Source of the DNA: Picochlorum sp. 'celeri'
Taxonomy: Eukaryota > Chlorophyta > Trebouxiophyceae
NCBI GenBank assembly: GCA_010909725.1
Contig: JAACMV010000010.1
Span: 969,501 to 1,033,500, forward strand
DNA length: 64,000 bases
Direction of reading: 5' to 3'
Part shown: positions 33,178 through 45,974 of the stretch, piece after piece
Layout of the letters: each line of letters begins with the position of its first letter
Numbering within the stretch: the first letter of the stretch is position 1
The notes under the pieces: generated by a model
The model's database searches: none
What the model saw: the letters and a program-made list of their open reading frames with translations, nothing else
Told to the model about the DNA's origin: nothing
Made by a program: the position numbers and the translations under genes

Positions 33178-35711
33178 ATGGGAAGGAAACCGCCTTCAAG
33201 CGGTACCAAAGATACAAATAATAAAAGTAAATTGGCAATCGAGTCGTCTAAACTGCCAGTTGAGGAGGAATACTATGTACGTGTTTGGATGCATGGCATG
33301 CAGCAATTGCTCGCCAATTGACGTGATACGGTGGATATGCGCAGTTTCATTCCATTAAGCCTGATTTCATACATGCTGTTGGGGATATAAGAGAGCGTGC
33401 TGAGACGTTGTTGCGGACTATTGCTGGGAGTGTGGATGTGAGGGAGAAGGTGGATATATCTGATGGGAATGCTCAGGATGTGACTGATTATGCGTCGAGC
33501 GTGATTGATGCGCTGTGTAGTGAAACGGATGCGTACATATCAGATGGGTTGAATCAGAAAAAGGCGGCACAGGATGCCTCTGGATTGAGTGGGGGCAAGA
33601 TGCAGGATATGAAGAAAGGGACCTCAGGCGTGCAGGCTCAAACAAACTTTGTGTCCTTCATGACAAGCACGAGCAACGAAAAGCCTCAGAAAGATTTTGA
33701 TGATCCAGTGGATAATACAAATGAGCCATTTGTTCCAAAGTTTTCGAGTCTTGAGAATGTGAAAGGCGTGGATGTGGCAGCTTTCAAAAGGGAGTTTGAG
33801 GAGTATGTGAAGAACAGGCAAGAGACTGCGCAGGCCAGCGTTTCACCTCCCCATCCGTTGCGGGATGTGCTGGAGAGACTTCCAGAGACATACTCATTGG
33901 TGCAATTGTCAGCACCAAAGGAGGAAGACGTTAAAAAACCGTTGCCGATAGAACAGGTCGAGTTGATGTATGTTGATACAGTAGAGGAGTTGGAGCAGGT
34001 TGCTCGTCTTCTTGACGCAGAGAAGGAAATAGCCGTGGATCTGGAAGCTCATAATTATAGATCGTTTCAGGGATTTTGCTGTTTGATGCAATTGTCGACA
34101 AGGAATGTGGATATTATAGTTGATGTCTTACTACTGCGGAGTCATGTGGGGAGGCTGCTTGGGCCTGTGTTTGCAGACCCAAATATTGTCAAAGTGTTGC
34201 ATGGATCGAGGAGTGATATTGGTTGGCTGCAGAGAGACTTTGGAATATATCTATGCAATCTTTTTGATACAGGGGAAGCTGCAAAGATATTAAAGTATGG
34301 ATCGAATGGGTTGGCCTTTCTTTTGGAGAAGCATTGTGGATTCAAGGCTGATAAGAAGTGGCAGCTTGCTGACTGGCGAATACGGCCATTACAAACTCAG
34401 GCGATACATTATGCTCGCGCTGATACACATTTCTTGCTGTATTGCTACGATGTGCTTCGGATAGAACTTTCTAGATTGTCAAAGGAGGACCTTACAGATG
34501 TAGATGAAGCACTATTGTCGTGTCCTTCGGGGAGCAGCACACCTGGGATTTGTGCTGTGTTGGAGCAATCCAGAAAGCTGTGTTTGTCGCTGTATGAGAA
34601 GGAACTGTTCACACCTGAATCGTTCTATGATTTATACAAGCGTATGGAAGGAAAGTCTGGTGTATTGTCGGAGAAGCAGTTGTCAGTGTTTGCAGCAGTG
34701 TATGCCTGGAGGGATACGTTGTCAAGGCAGTTGGATGAGTCTCCTGGCTACATTCTACCACGGGGCCAGATGTTTCACATAGCGTGCAAGATGCCTTCTT
34801 CAAAGCGTGAGCTTGAAATGTGTCTTAAATCCAAGAGTAGAGTTCTGATGAGCAGGGTAGATGAGTTGCTGTATTGTATTAACAAGGCAACAAAGGATAC
34901 ATCAGCTGCCCGAGCTGTGTTACATCCTGTGCAAAAGAGCACGACTGTCGCCCAGCATGAACCTGCCGTTTCCGCGCGCGATGCTTTGAATACATTTGAT
35001 ATGGGAATGACAATGACGTTCAAAGGATTTCAGGCAACGAGCTCCTCAAGTCTTGGCTCGATGAAGAAGAGAAAGCATGTCCGAATGGTGGAGAGCACAT
35101 TTGCAGTAGAGTCATCCAAGAATATTCCCGCTGAACCCACCATAGAAAAAGAGCAGGAAGACGCAGCAGTAGTAGAAGAAGAAAAGTCTACTGAAGAAAA
35201 ATCAAAGGCAGATGGTCAACCCGACGAGGAAGAAAAGGGTCTACATGAGGAGGAGGAGGAGGAGAAGCAGCAGGATGAAGACAGTCTTGAAAAACACCTG
35301 CCACATGGCACACTCGATGAACAAGATTTCCTGCCTCTGCCGGTATCGCAGTTGTCTAAAAAACGTAGAAAAGAAGATCAAAAGTCGAGCAATAAAAGCA
35401 ATCGGCGCCCTTCTTCGACCACAAAGAAGCGACATAAAAAGACTGACAGCGCACAGCCTCAAGAAGATGCGTCACCTCAACAGGCAGCATTTGATCCTGA
35501 CAACGCGGTGCACAAGTATGGGAAAGCGTATCGACCAGCGAAAAAGAAGGACAGAAAGCGCGGTAGCAAAGACAAAGGTGGCGAATTTGAAATTCCAACT
35601 GGTATGTTCAATCCTCATCAGGGGCTCCTGGAAGGCAAGTCTTCCTCCAAGAGAAGTGCTGTCCAAGTACGCAGTGGCAACAGAAGTTCAACATACGCGC
35701 GCAAACGTTGA
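33178..35711 (+). CDS. RRP6: RRP6/EXOSC10 nuclear exosome 3'-5' exoribonuclease
   Basis: 821 residues in two exons: 33178-33276 and 33345-35711, intron 68 nt (GTACGT/CGCAG). Order: a PMC2NT-like N-terminal region (about 1-110) that would bind the Rrp47 partner; the DEDDy exonuclease at about 235-400 with DLEAH, LHGSRSDIGWLQRDFG and YARADTHFLLY carrying the four acidic residues and the Tyr; an HRDC domain at about 450-530 (AVYAWRDTLSRQLDESPGYI); then a long acidic and basic tail with KKRRKEDQK and KKKDRKRGSKDK, likely nuclear localisation signals. It trims and degrades rRNA, snoRNA and aberrant nuclear RNAs with the exosome core. Convergent with RUVBL1 over 27 bp. Confidence 0.95.
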
Positions 35712-35719
35712 GTGTTTCT

Positions 35720-35730
35720 TTACAATGTAA
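35720..35730. terminator. Back-to-back TGTAA poly(A) elements
   Basis: TTACA at 35720-35724 (TGTAA on the minus strand, about 15 nt past the RUVBL1 stop) is followed by TGTAA at 35726-35730 (about 15 nt past the RRP6 stop). TGTAA is the usual polyadenylation signal of green algae. Both signals fit in the 27-bp gap, so the two transcripts must overlap if cleavage occurs 10-20 nt downstream. Confidence 0.55.
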
Positions 35731-35738
35731 AACGTTTT

Positions 35739-37283
<1,545 letters not shown>

Positions 37284-37518
37284 TTATGTATAATTCAAGT
37301 CGGGTGGTGGTATTGGCCACGTGCATGCATAGATATTTGCATTTTTTAATGATTTTATTACGGCTCTTTTTGCATCCATGTGTGACTAGGATTTTATTAC
37401 GATATATCCATGGTTGTACTGAAACATATCATTCATCTACATGTGTGTATATATATACAGACATACGCGTGCGTAGAACGCAGGACTGCGTGACCTTTTG
37501 TTGATTTTACTGTACATG

Positions 37519-39731
37519 TCACCCAAGCATTCCAAACATGGTGAAGACATCACCAATCACTTTGATGCGCTCCTTTGCGCCGATGTAATCCAGTTCCAAA
37601 TCATCGCCATCGTCAGCGAGTCTTTTATATCCGATCAATGTTTGGGTAACGTTGATTTCGCCACAGATGAAGAGCTTGGCGAGCAATTCAAGGACAGATT
37701 CTTCCACAGAGGGATCTTCTAACAGCTGCATGACACTCTGATACACGAGTTCGTGGTGGTAATGGGGCATGCCAACGTCTCTGAGGCACTTTAAGAGCTC
37801 GTTGAAATTCTTTGCCAAGAGGTATTCTTTGATCATCGAGACGAATGCATCAGAGAGTGCTCGGGATGTTTCCTTTGTGGAATACCCATGCCAGCAGTTG
37901 GTAAACCTCTCTGCGGCATGCTTGGCAGCGAGCAATTTCCTTGCAGCGTGAATGATATCATGTCCCAGACTCTTTTCCTTCATCTCATCCAGATGAGAAA
38001 GGAAACTCGGAGGGACTGCTTCATCGACAATGGCCCGGCCTAAAAACAGAGTGAGGAATCTTGGCGCATCTGGAATATCCAGAGTGATGTCTTCTGCAGA
38101 GGATAACAGTTTGGTGAAACCGAGACTGACATGTTCTTCAGATAGCACAGAAGACTGGCGTAGGTCATTCAAGAGTTTGGACGATAGTTCGCGCTCCCTA
38201 TCGTTTCTATCCATGGCCATTTGAATCAACTGCACATCACCATCATCTTCATCATCATCACACCTCTCTTGCGGTGGTAATCACAACACAAGCAACATAC
38301 CAGTTTCACAAAGACACTGTGGAGTCCAGGATCCCCGCATTGATTCAACTGACATTCGACTTCCGAAGGATCTGCCGAGTCAAAGTATTCCATAATGGTT
38401 GTCTTGCACTCTGACTTGAATGTACTCAGTAAAAATATAGAGGGTGATTCAGTTGCTCCCTGCGATGCAAGCGACTCCTTCTCAGCACCATCAATCCATT
38501 GTTTCTCATACGCTGCGTCAATAACCTGCTGAAATACAGTGCGAGCATTGGGATAATCGAGGCTGATTTGTTCCAAATCGGATGCTATACGGCGTAATCC
38601 TGTACATGTTTGAGACTTGTTCACATCCCCTGTGGCAATCAAATGACTCAGCATATCGACCAATGCCGTGCACGCATTGGGATCATTGAAACATGCCAGC
38701 ACCGTCAATTTGACAAATTCATGGTGGAAATGGGGCACAGCAAGGGACTGAACCTGGCGCCGAACTTCACCCACATCGCGAGCAGACAGAAACTCTTTGA
38801 TACACTGCTCGAACGATTTCTTCGTCTCTGTCACATCCATCCCAGCCCGAGATCCCCACACTCTTGACATTCGCTCTGCAAAGTGCGGGTCAGAGAGATA
38901 GGCAGTACACAAGCTATGCCACTGTTCAACCAGCTCTGACCCAAACACTCCAGTCTCGGATACAAACGATGGTGGAAGAACATCGTCAGCAACAGCCCGA
39001 CAGGTGAAAAATGCCACCCATTCAACGGCTTGAGGCACATCCAGAACCAAGTCATCCAAAGCATCCAGTACAGCCACAAAACCCTTTTCCACCATGGAGG
39101 ACGACAGAGTCTTATTATACATGTAACTCAGCAACTGGCTGATCATCTCCCTCTCCTTATCATGTCTATCCAAAGAACATGTTATCGCTTTTTTCACAAA
39201 GAAATGCAACAGCGTAGGCTGATCCAACTCTTCTATACTTTGATTCGCCTCCTCTGCATCCCCTGATTCAAAATACTCTGTCAGAATATCCACAACCGCA
39301 TCCTTGTACGCCACAATCTCCACCAACTTGGCCTCCACCAAGCTAATACTACCTAAATCTTCCTGCTCCGAATCCCAATTCGGATCCCCTTCATCAGCAA
39401 CCCCATCCTCCAAGTACTCGTTCGCATCCATCAAATTCCCCCAGGTAAACTTCCCTCCCCCGCCATTCTTCTTCGCCTTCCCAGTTCCCTTTGTCTTCCT
39501 CGACAAATGATGATCATGATATAATTTCCCACCCTTCTTCTCTCCACCCTCCTGCTTCTTCACCGCGGGCGCAAGCGGAGGAGGCACACCTCTCAGCTTG
39601 ACAGACTCCCCCGTCTCAGACAACCGCCCAGACAGTGCAGCATTCAACGCTTCCCTCTGCTCTTCGTTCAACACAGGCTCACTTCCCAACGAACTGGATG
39701 GAGCCCGATCCAACGCACCACCATTCATCAT
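37519..39731 (-). CDS. Four-MA3-domain translation regulator (plant MRF / PDCD4-like)
   Basis: 713 residues from ATG 39731 in two exons: 39731-38301 and 38229-37519, intron 71 nt (GTATGT/TGCAG). After a basic, Gly/Lys-rich N-terminus (about 1-125), four MA3 domains follow. They start near YKDAVVDILTEYFESGDAEE, ETKKSFEQCIKEFLSARDVG, FKSECKTTIMEYFDSADPSE and LSDAFVSMIKEYLLAKNFNE. Odd and even domains alternate in type, as in plant MRF proteins; animal PDCD4 has two. They bind eIF4A and modulate translation under energy and light signals (TOR-S6K in Arabidopsis). The four-domain layout supports green-lineage origin. Confidence 0.92.
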
Positions 39732-40385
39732 CCTAATCAACAAGACGTGTGCGATACAAGCTCTTCTTCGTGCTCCTACAGACGAGCACCTTCAAACCCC
39801 AAATCAGACCACACCGTATCTCGTACACCCAAATATCTACATAAAATATCACACATATCGGTAGTATCCCAATCAAATCCATGTACATCACAAACCCACG
39901 CCCCCCGACACCGTCAACAGGACATGTTCATGAAAATACCCTATTCCTTCCCTCGGCACACCCAATCCCTCGTATTACCACCCAAGACACCATCTATTAT
40001 TTTTGAGCACTACCAAGTACCCAAAATACAGGTATATTCGCTAGATCATGCTAAGACACATCATCCGTTCACGCGCTCTTTCCAACCCACGACCCACTGG
40101 GCCAGGTATCACGTACCCGATCCTGATGTAACTCTTATATTTACAACAACAGTATAGTAGTTTTTACTATGGTATAAAATTGAATCATCTCTGTGAGGAC
40201 GATTGCTTCTTCAAAAGGCATGAACGACTGATCTCCTTTTTTATAGTATCTATTTACAGAGAAAAGCCTTGGTCTTCACATCTATTCCATTCTCTATTAT
40301 TATCATGCAATGATAATAATAGATATTAATTTAACTCAATCAAGAAGAAAAAGAATGTACTGAATAGAAGAAGAAACGATTGGAC
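39732..40385. other. Divergent promoter region, MRF / AP-1 sigma
   Basis: 654 bp without credible coding sequence. The MRF side (to about 40100) is CA-rich and pyrimidine-rich; the AP-1 sigma side is AT-rich, with the palindrome-like CAATGATAATAATAG region near 40308. No RNA gene seen. Confidence 0.4.
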
Positions 40386-40971
40386 ATGGTGCGTGTGAGC
40401 AATTGTTGGGACAGTTTTCGATTCTCCGTGATTTCAGCGTTGCTTGCTTTCCGTATTCTTGTAGATTCGGTTTTTACTGCTATTAAGTCGGCAGGGAAAG
40501 GTTCGATTGGCGAAATGGTACACAACTGTAAGCCAAAAGGAGCGGGCTCAGATTATCAAGCAGGTGTCTCCCTTGGTTTTGTCCCGTGGGCCAAAGCTGT
40601 GTAATTTTATTGATTGGAAGGATATGAAGTTGGTGTATAGACGGTATGCGAGCCTGTATTTTATAGTAGGAGTGGATCAGGAGGATAATGAGCTTATAAC
40701 GATGGAAGTGATTCATCAATTTGTGGAAGCGTTGGACAAGTATTTTGGTAATGTGTGCGAGTTGGATCTTATATTTAATTTTCACAAGGCATACTATATA
40801 TTAGATGAACTTTTGCTTGGAGGAGAGCTGCAAGAGCCGTCGAAAAAGGTGGTTATTCAGATGGTGGAGAAGCAAGATATGAGGCAGGAAGAGGAAAAGT
40901 TACATGGGGTTGCGTCGCAGAGGTCTGGCGGGGATCGGGCGCCTCATGATCCTCGAATAGCGAGGGGTTGA
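40386..40971 (+). CDS. AP1S: AP-1 clathrin adaptor sigma subunit
   Basis: 169 residues. The start codon appears to be an exon by itself: ATG 40386-40388 is followed at once by a GTGCGT donor, and exon 2 (40465-40971, acceptor CTTGTAG) continues as IRFLLLLSRQGKVRLAKWYT. This restores the invariant beta-strand at the sigma N-terminus. The rest shows LSRGPKLCNFIDWKDMKLVY, RRYASLYFIVGVDQEDNELI and the family signature GNVCELDLIFNFHKAYYILD, ending in a 25-residue basic tail not usual for the family. AP-1 sorts cargo at the trans-Golgi and endosomes. AP-1 rather than AP-2 is judged from RYFGNVCELDLIFNFHKAYY-like spacing; AP-2 is possible. Confidence 0.9.
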
Positions 40972-41006
40972 TGTGTTACACACCCATCTATGTATGTATG
41001 TATATA

Positions 41007-42400
41007 TTACGCGTATTGTTGCAGTTGGCCGAGACCCTGTGTCAGGACACTCTTTGTGTCGCTGCCCAGGGCAAGGACGTCTGCAATGGACTTGCGCCAT
41101 TGTTTCAAGTCTTTCTGTAAGTTCTGCCAATCATTATTCTCAAATGTTCTGGATGAGCATCGCGAGATGAGAATTGTTTCCTGAAGTTGATCAATCTTGG
41201 CTTCCATGACACGCTTGCCAATGGCTCTGACAATCAAGTCTTCCACATCCGAGGCTGGAATGTCGAGTGCCTCGGATATCTCTTTACATGGCACGCTGGT
41301 ACGACCATGAACTAATCCAGCAAGGGCCAGTAAGAGCATCTTGTTGGTCAGGTCCTGCTCTGTTGTTCCAACACTGGTGATGACTGAAGACCCATCTGGG
41401 GTGCTGACAAAGTCCCTAAACTCCTTGACGGATCCATGCAGCAACACGTTCAACATGGTGTACAGATTTTTATATTTGCTGCTTGTTTTCAAACTCTGCA
41501 CAGCAGGAGTATCGAGCAGATCAAATGTGAGGAGATCGCTCGAGGCAATATACTCTGACACCACCTGTGCCGCTACATCTGTACCCTCGCTGCTACTATC
41601 CTGCGTGTATGTCCTCAACGCTTTCATTCGAAGTTTATATGCTTCTTTCGCTGCTGATTTTGGTTTTCGTGTGCATGATGTCAGTGAATCAGCGCAGTTC
41701 AAATAGAGTGCACGAGCATCGTCATCTGACAGGGAGAGGACAGTGATCCAAGAGTCTATATTCGTTTTAATCACCCCGAGCATGATATCCGCCAATCCAC
41801 TCGCCTTTGAGAATTCTATGGTTTTCATCAACGCCTGATATTTGGCAGGTGAGTCTAACACAGTGTTGTACAAATTGATGAGACCTTGAAGCCGTCTCTC
41901 TGGCCTTGTCTCTGGGTCTGAAGACAGAGCCTTTGACACTCGAGCTACGGCATCATCCGACTCTGGGGGCTCAATTCGTGGAACAAGGTGACATATAATG
42001 TTTGTAATTCCTTCCAAATCTGCACAATACCGGAAGAATCCAAAAAAGAGTGAGCGAATTCGTCCAATCACTCGTTCAGTCACCTCAGGCACATACCTTG
42101 CTCATTATCTGCATTCTTGAAAACAATATCTAATTTTGAGAGAAACAAATCCAGCACCTGGCTGAGATCTTCCTTTCCATAGGCGATTTCGACATCCTGG
42201 ACGAATTTCTCAGAGTCGCCTTTGGCGGCTTCGCTACGTTCCTGCGTATTCAGAAATATGCGTGGTTTTACCATCAGGTATGTGTATGTTTGACAACAGG
42301 AGGGCGTGTTTCGTACCTCGAGCTGCTCCAGAATAGTGCCAACATAGCCTGCTGCAGCCACCCACGGGTCTTCCTCGGATATTTGCACAAGACTCGTCAT
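41007..42400 (-). CDS. EIF3M: eIF3 subunit m (PCI-domain translation initiation factor)
   Basis: 413 residues in three exons: 42400-42317, 42241-42097 and 42019-41007; donors GTACGA and GTATGT, acceptors CGCAG and TGCAG. The helical-repeat half includes SKALSSDPETRPERRLQGLI and LINLYNTVLDSPAKYQALMK. The PCI domain has FDLLDTPAVQSL, LLLALAGLVHGRTSVPCKEI and the winged-helix end VMEAKIDQLQETILISRCSS followed by W-x-x-L-x-x-x-L-x-x-W, as in human eIF3m. It is part of the eIF3 octamer core. COP9 subunit CSN7 is a more distant alternative. A minus-strand TGTAA sits at 40976-40980, about 26 nt downstream. Confidence 0.9.
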
Positions 42401-42490
42401 AATACACAGATGAATGTGAACTACAATTCAAATATTTCAATAATGTATATAGTGCAGGGGATTGAGGTCAATTCATTCGTATTCTATGCA

Positions 42491-43974
42491 TCATGATGCA
42501 TTCCGTAATGATTCAAGGAGAGGTTCAAGCGTGGTGAGAAGGTCTCTTGCTGAACTGGATTGATTACCTCTGGTAGATCTTCTGGATGAGTTCATCTGTG
42601 CAGCTTTGGATGGAGGTGTCATGTTTGCCAATACTTGTTCAAAATGAACCTTTGAGAGTGGGTCTGGTCCAGAGACGAGTGCCTGGTCCTTCATGGATTT
42701 GTCTTCTGGCAAGGTTGACAAAAACTCATGGACTGGAATTGCTGCTGCCTGGCTGCACATTTCTTTCAAATCTGATCCACTAAATCCTTCTGTTCGTTCT
42801 GCAATGTCCCGCAAGGGAGATACTCGGTGCGATTTGAGCTTGGAATTTCCAGATGCTGGTTCCTCATGGTCATGGCCATGATGATAAATACTCTCCAGCA
42901 GAGCCTCGTCAATCTCGTGAGCTCCTTCTTCCATAGAATACCGCTTCAATATTGATCTCAGAATCTCTTCCCGCTGCATGGCTGTTGGCAACGACACCTC
43001 ATACTGGAGAGAAAATCGTCTGAGCACGGCATCATCCAAGGAAAATTTCTTATTGGTCGCGCCAAGGACAACAACATTGCTCTCGAAATCAGTCTCAAAT
43101 CCTTCCCACAACTGCATAAATTCCGTCTTCATGGCTGTCGTTGCTTCATGCTCCGAGCTATTTCTCGACCCGAGAAGAGCATCCACTTCATCGATGAAGA
43201 GAATGGTGGGCTGCAGCTTGTATGCCAATGTCCAAATAGCTGAAATCATCTTGTTCGTCTCTCCGTACCATTTCGACAAGATTGTCGACGCTTTAATCAC
43301 AATGAAACATGCCGTACATTCCTTTGCCAACGCCTTTGCCAGCATGGTCTTTCCTGTCCCAGGAGGCCCATACAGCAACACACCCCTCTTCTGCCTCAGC
43401 AATGATGTTCTAAAATGCTGCGGCTGCAACATGGGCGTGATGACATTCCTGCGCAAATCGTCAATGATATGATCCAGACCACCAATATCATCCAGCGTCA
43501 CGTCGATCAAATCGGGATTGACAACCTCTCGTGCAATAATCTGCATTTTGGTACAAAATAAAACCATCATCATCACCGACGGCCATTCCCACGGGAATAA
43601 TAATAAACAAGGTTCTACGTACATTTTCAAATTCGCTCTCTAGCTCCACATTCCTTCCCCACCTCTTTGCCAACTCCTTCTTCTGCTTCCTAGCCTTGGC
43701 CTTCAACGAGGTATCATTCCGCGTCAGCGCCCACCGAAGAATCAGGAATGATCCCAACAAACTACACCCCATGTAGGCAAGCTGCACACCACCAACACAT
43801 CAAACCAAGCTCCATCATGCTTTTAAAAAAAGAAATACCATGACATACCTCAATCACGACCGACCGATTCTGCACAGCCGCGTCGACAGTCATTTTACCA
43901 AAATTTCGAAATCCGACTCTAAATTTCTTCCAGAAATCCTTCTTGACAACAGTACCGACTTCCTGATCAGGCAT
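42491..43974 (-). CDS. MSP1: ATAD1/Msp1 AAA+ membrane-protein extractase
   Basis: 444 residues from ATG 43974 in three exons: 43974-43849, 43781-43623 and 43540-42491 (donors GTATGT and GTACGT). Exon 2 begins with the single membrane helix YMGCSLLGSFLILRWALT, then a basic linker. The AAA+ domain has IGGLDHIIDDLRRNVITPML, Walker A YGPPGTGKTMLAKALAKEC, the SKWYGE pore loop, Walker B ILFIDEVDALLGSR and the second-region arginines in AVLRRFSL. The family removes mislocalised tail-anchored proteins from the mitochondrial outer membrane and peroxisomes. A His/Asp-rich insertion (YHHGHDHEEP) lies before the helical lid. The open frame continues upstream to 44016 but without an ATG. Confidence 0.93.
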
Positions 43975-44396
43975 AAATACGACGTCTCTCCTGCAATGAC
44001 TGTAAGGAAAGTCCACGACTGAATTTTACAAAACAACTGTTGAAAGACCCGTTGGTCTTGGTCCTCGGAGTGGTGCTACAATACAACCACAGGCTTCTCT
44101 AGCACCACAGACGTACTCGTTTCAACATTAATATACATTCATGTGAGTCGAGCCTCACACACAAGAGCAGTCTATTCTTGAGCATGGTGGATTCTTGCAA
44201 ACAACTGTTTTCCATATGTCCTATCAAAGGATCTGATTGACCGGTATAATACTGTCGATCAAACCAGAACAACCATTGGCACCCATGCCTGCTAACAGAT
44301 GCAGCCCTGCGTTCTTATAATTAATCCTATAAATTCATATATATTGTACTCGTGTGCTGTATAGATCAGGAAGGGTAGATAGGCAAAGTTTGGGCA
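43975..44396. other. Divergent promoter region, MSP1 / RABE
   Basis: 422 bp with no coding or RNA-gene signal found. Confidence 0.4.
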
Positions 44397-45289
44397 ATGT
44401 CAAAACGACGAGACTATGATCACCTTATTAAGCTGTTACTTATCGGCGATAGTGGTGCGTGGGTGGATATAATGTCTATGTTATAGATGATATTCTATTA
44501 TTTTGACAATAGGTGTCGGTGGGGATGCTTATTTGTCATAGAGAGGGAGGCCAAGGCTGTGCCTTGTCAGTTGACTCTTCTTGTACATTGAAGAATACAA
44601 TGGTTACATGGTGTGGTTCTCACGATGGGAGTGGTAAATTGCGTTATGTAGGTGTTGGGAAGAGTTGTTTGTTGCTGAGGTTTTCAGAGGATTCGTTTAC
44701 CAATAGCTTCATCACCACGATAGGGTAGGTTTTCTCTGCTCACGTCTGTTGCCATGCAGTGTCTTGTTGATTTTAAAAAAAAACAACCTCTGTGTGTAGG
44801 ATTGATTTCAAGATTAAAAAGATTCAGATTGATGGCACGTGGATCAAGTTACAGATTTGGGACACTGCTGGGCAGGAAAGGTTTAGAACAATTACCAGTG
44901 CATATTATAGAGGGGCCATGGGCATTCTGTTGGTGTATGATGTGGGGGATGCGAATTCGTTCAAAAATATTAGGAATTGGATGAAGAATATAGAACAGCA
45001 TGCGTCGGTGAATGTTGTAAAGGGTCTTGTGGGGAACAAGTGTGATATTTCAGAGGGGGAGCGTGCTGTGTCCAAGAGTCAGGCACAAGAGCTGGCAGAT
45101 GAGTATGGTATACCGTTTTATGAGACATCTGCAAAGACGGGAGAGAATGTAGAGAATGTGTTTAGGGATTTGGCGGAGATTGTGTATGGTAGGCTGAAGA
45201 AGGATCAGCAACAGCCCTCTGGAGCCGGTGGTCGAGTGGCATTGAGGGATGTGTCGTATGCTTCTACAAAGAAGTCGTCATGCTGTTGA
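44397..45289 (+). CDS. RABE: RABE/Rab8-type small GTPase
   Basis: 206 residues in three exons: 44397-44454, 44652-44724 and 44800-45289. The P-loop is split by intron 1 (GDSG|VGKS). G-motifs: GDSGVGKS, switch [30 protein letters not shown] and ETSAK. The C-terminus SSCC is the double-geranylgeranylation site. The core [20 protein letters not shown] is diagnostic of the Rab8/RABE group, which drives Golgi-to-plasma-membrane traffic. Intron 1 contains an earlier in-phase AG acceptor at 44511-44512 whose use would give [12 protein letters not shown] and a stop, a possible non-productive isoform. TGTAA occurs about 50 nt past the stop. Confidence 0.95.
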
Positions 45290-45378
45290 TAGAGCCATTA
45301 TTGATCATTTATATACGATTTTTGATTACATGTGATGTTGTAATCGGGTTCTGTTTGTTTGTGTTGAGAGAATAAGAA

Positions 45379-45974
45379 ATGTCATCCATGACGACATGCC
45401 ATGTCATGCGATGCTGCCATCGCCCTCAATGCGGCGGTGTTTGGGTGAACACAGCACCGTATAGGACAACAATGCCGTTTTTTATGTCAAGTGGTCGGCG
45501 TCATACGCATACAACGGCTGCAATTGATTCGCACCTGCCAGAGCTGGACAAGTCACTTGACAATGAATTGTCTATGAGACCTTTGACATTGGACGATCAT
45601 GGGTATTTCATTATACAGATTGATCCAGAGAAGCGGTTGATTATAGCTGAGCATTATGGGAATGTGATTAATGAGCAAGGTGTGTGTGTGTGTATCACAT
45701 TTGGTTGTTGTTGTTTGGTCTGGACAGACTTGTGAGAAGAATATATGCAGGGTTGGCGTGTGATGAGGAGACTGGCGAAGTTATCTCATGTGGTGGTGCG
45801 TCACAGAAGCCTGTACGAGTGTTTACGGGGAGAACGGCGAAAGAGTTGAGTGTCAAGGTGCTGGAGGAGGAGTCTGGTTTGTGCTCTCGTCTGGAACATG
45901 CAAATTATTTAGGGAGGGAATTACAAAAGGCGGAATATGCATTGTTGCATTCGTTAGAATATATTCAGGATTGA
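45379..45974 (+). CDS. DUF4346 protein, cyanobacterial-type, unknown function
   Basis: 174 residues in two exons: 45379-45679 and 45751-45974 (donor GTGTGT, acceptor ATGCAG). The first 45 residues (MSSMTTCHVMRCCHRPQCGG) are Cys/His/Arg-rich and could be a plastid leader. The domain has LTLDDHGYFIIQIDPEKRLI, IAEHYGNVINEQGLACDEET, then RLEHANYLGRELQKAEYALL and a final EYIQD, matching the DUF4346 pattern I know from cyanobacteria and some archaeal methyltransferase-associated proteins. No activity is established. The cyanobacterial distribution suggests plastid ancestry. Its last 10 bp overlap the convergent ankyrin gene. Confidence 0.75.

Noticed and set aside
40308..40325. AATGATAATAATAG repeat as a possible promoter element
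   Set aside because: Simple AT-rich sequence with no specific motif.
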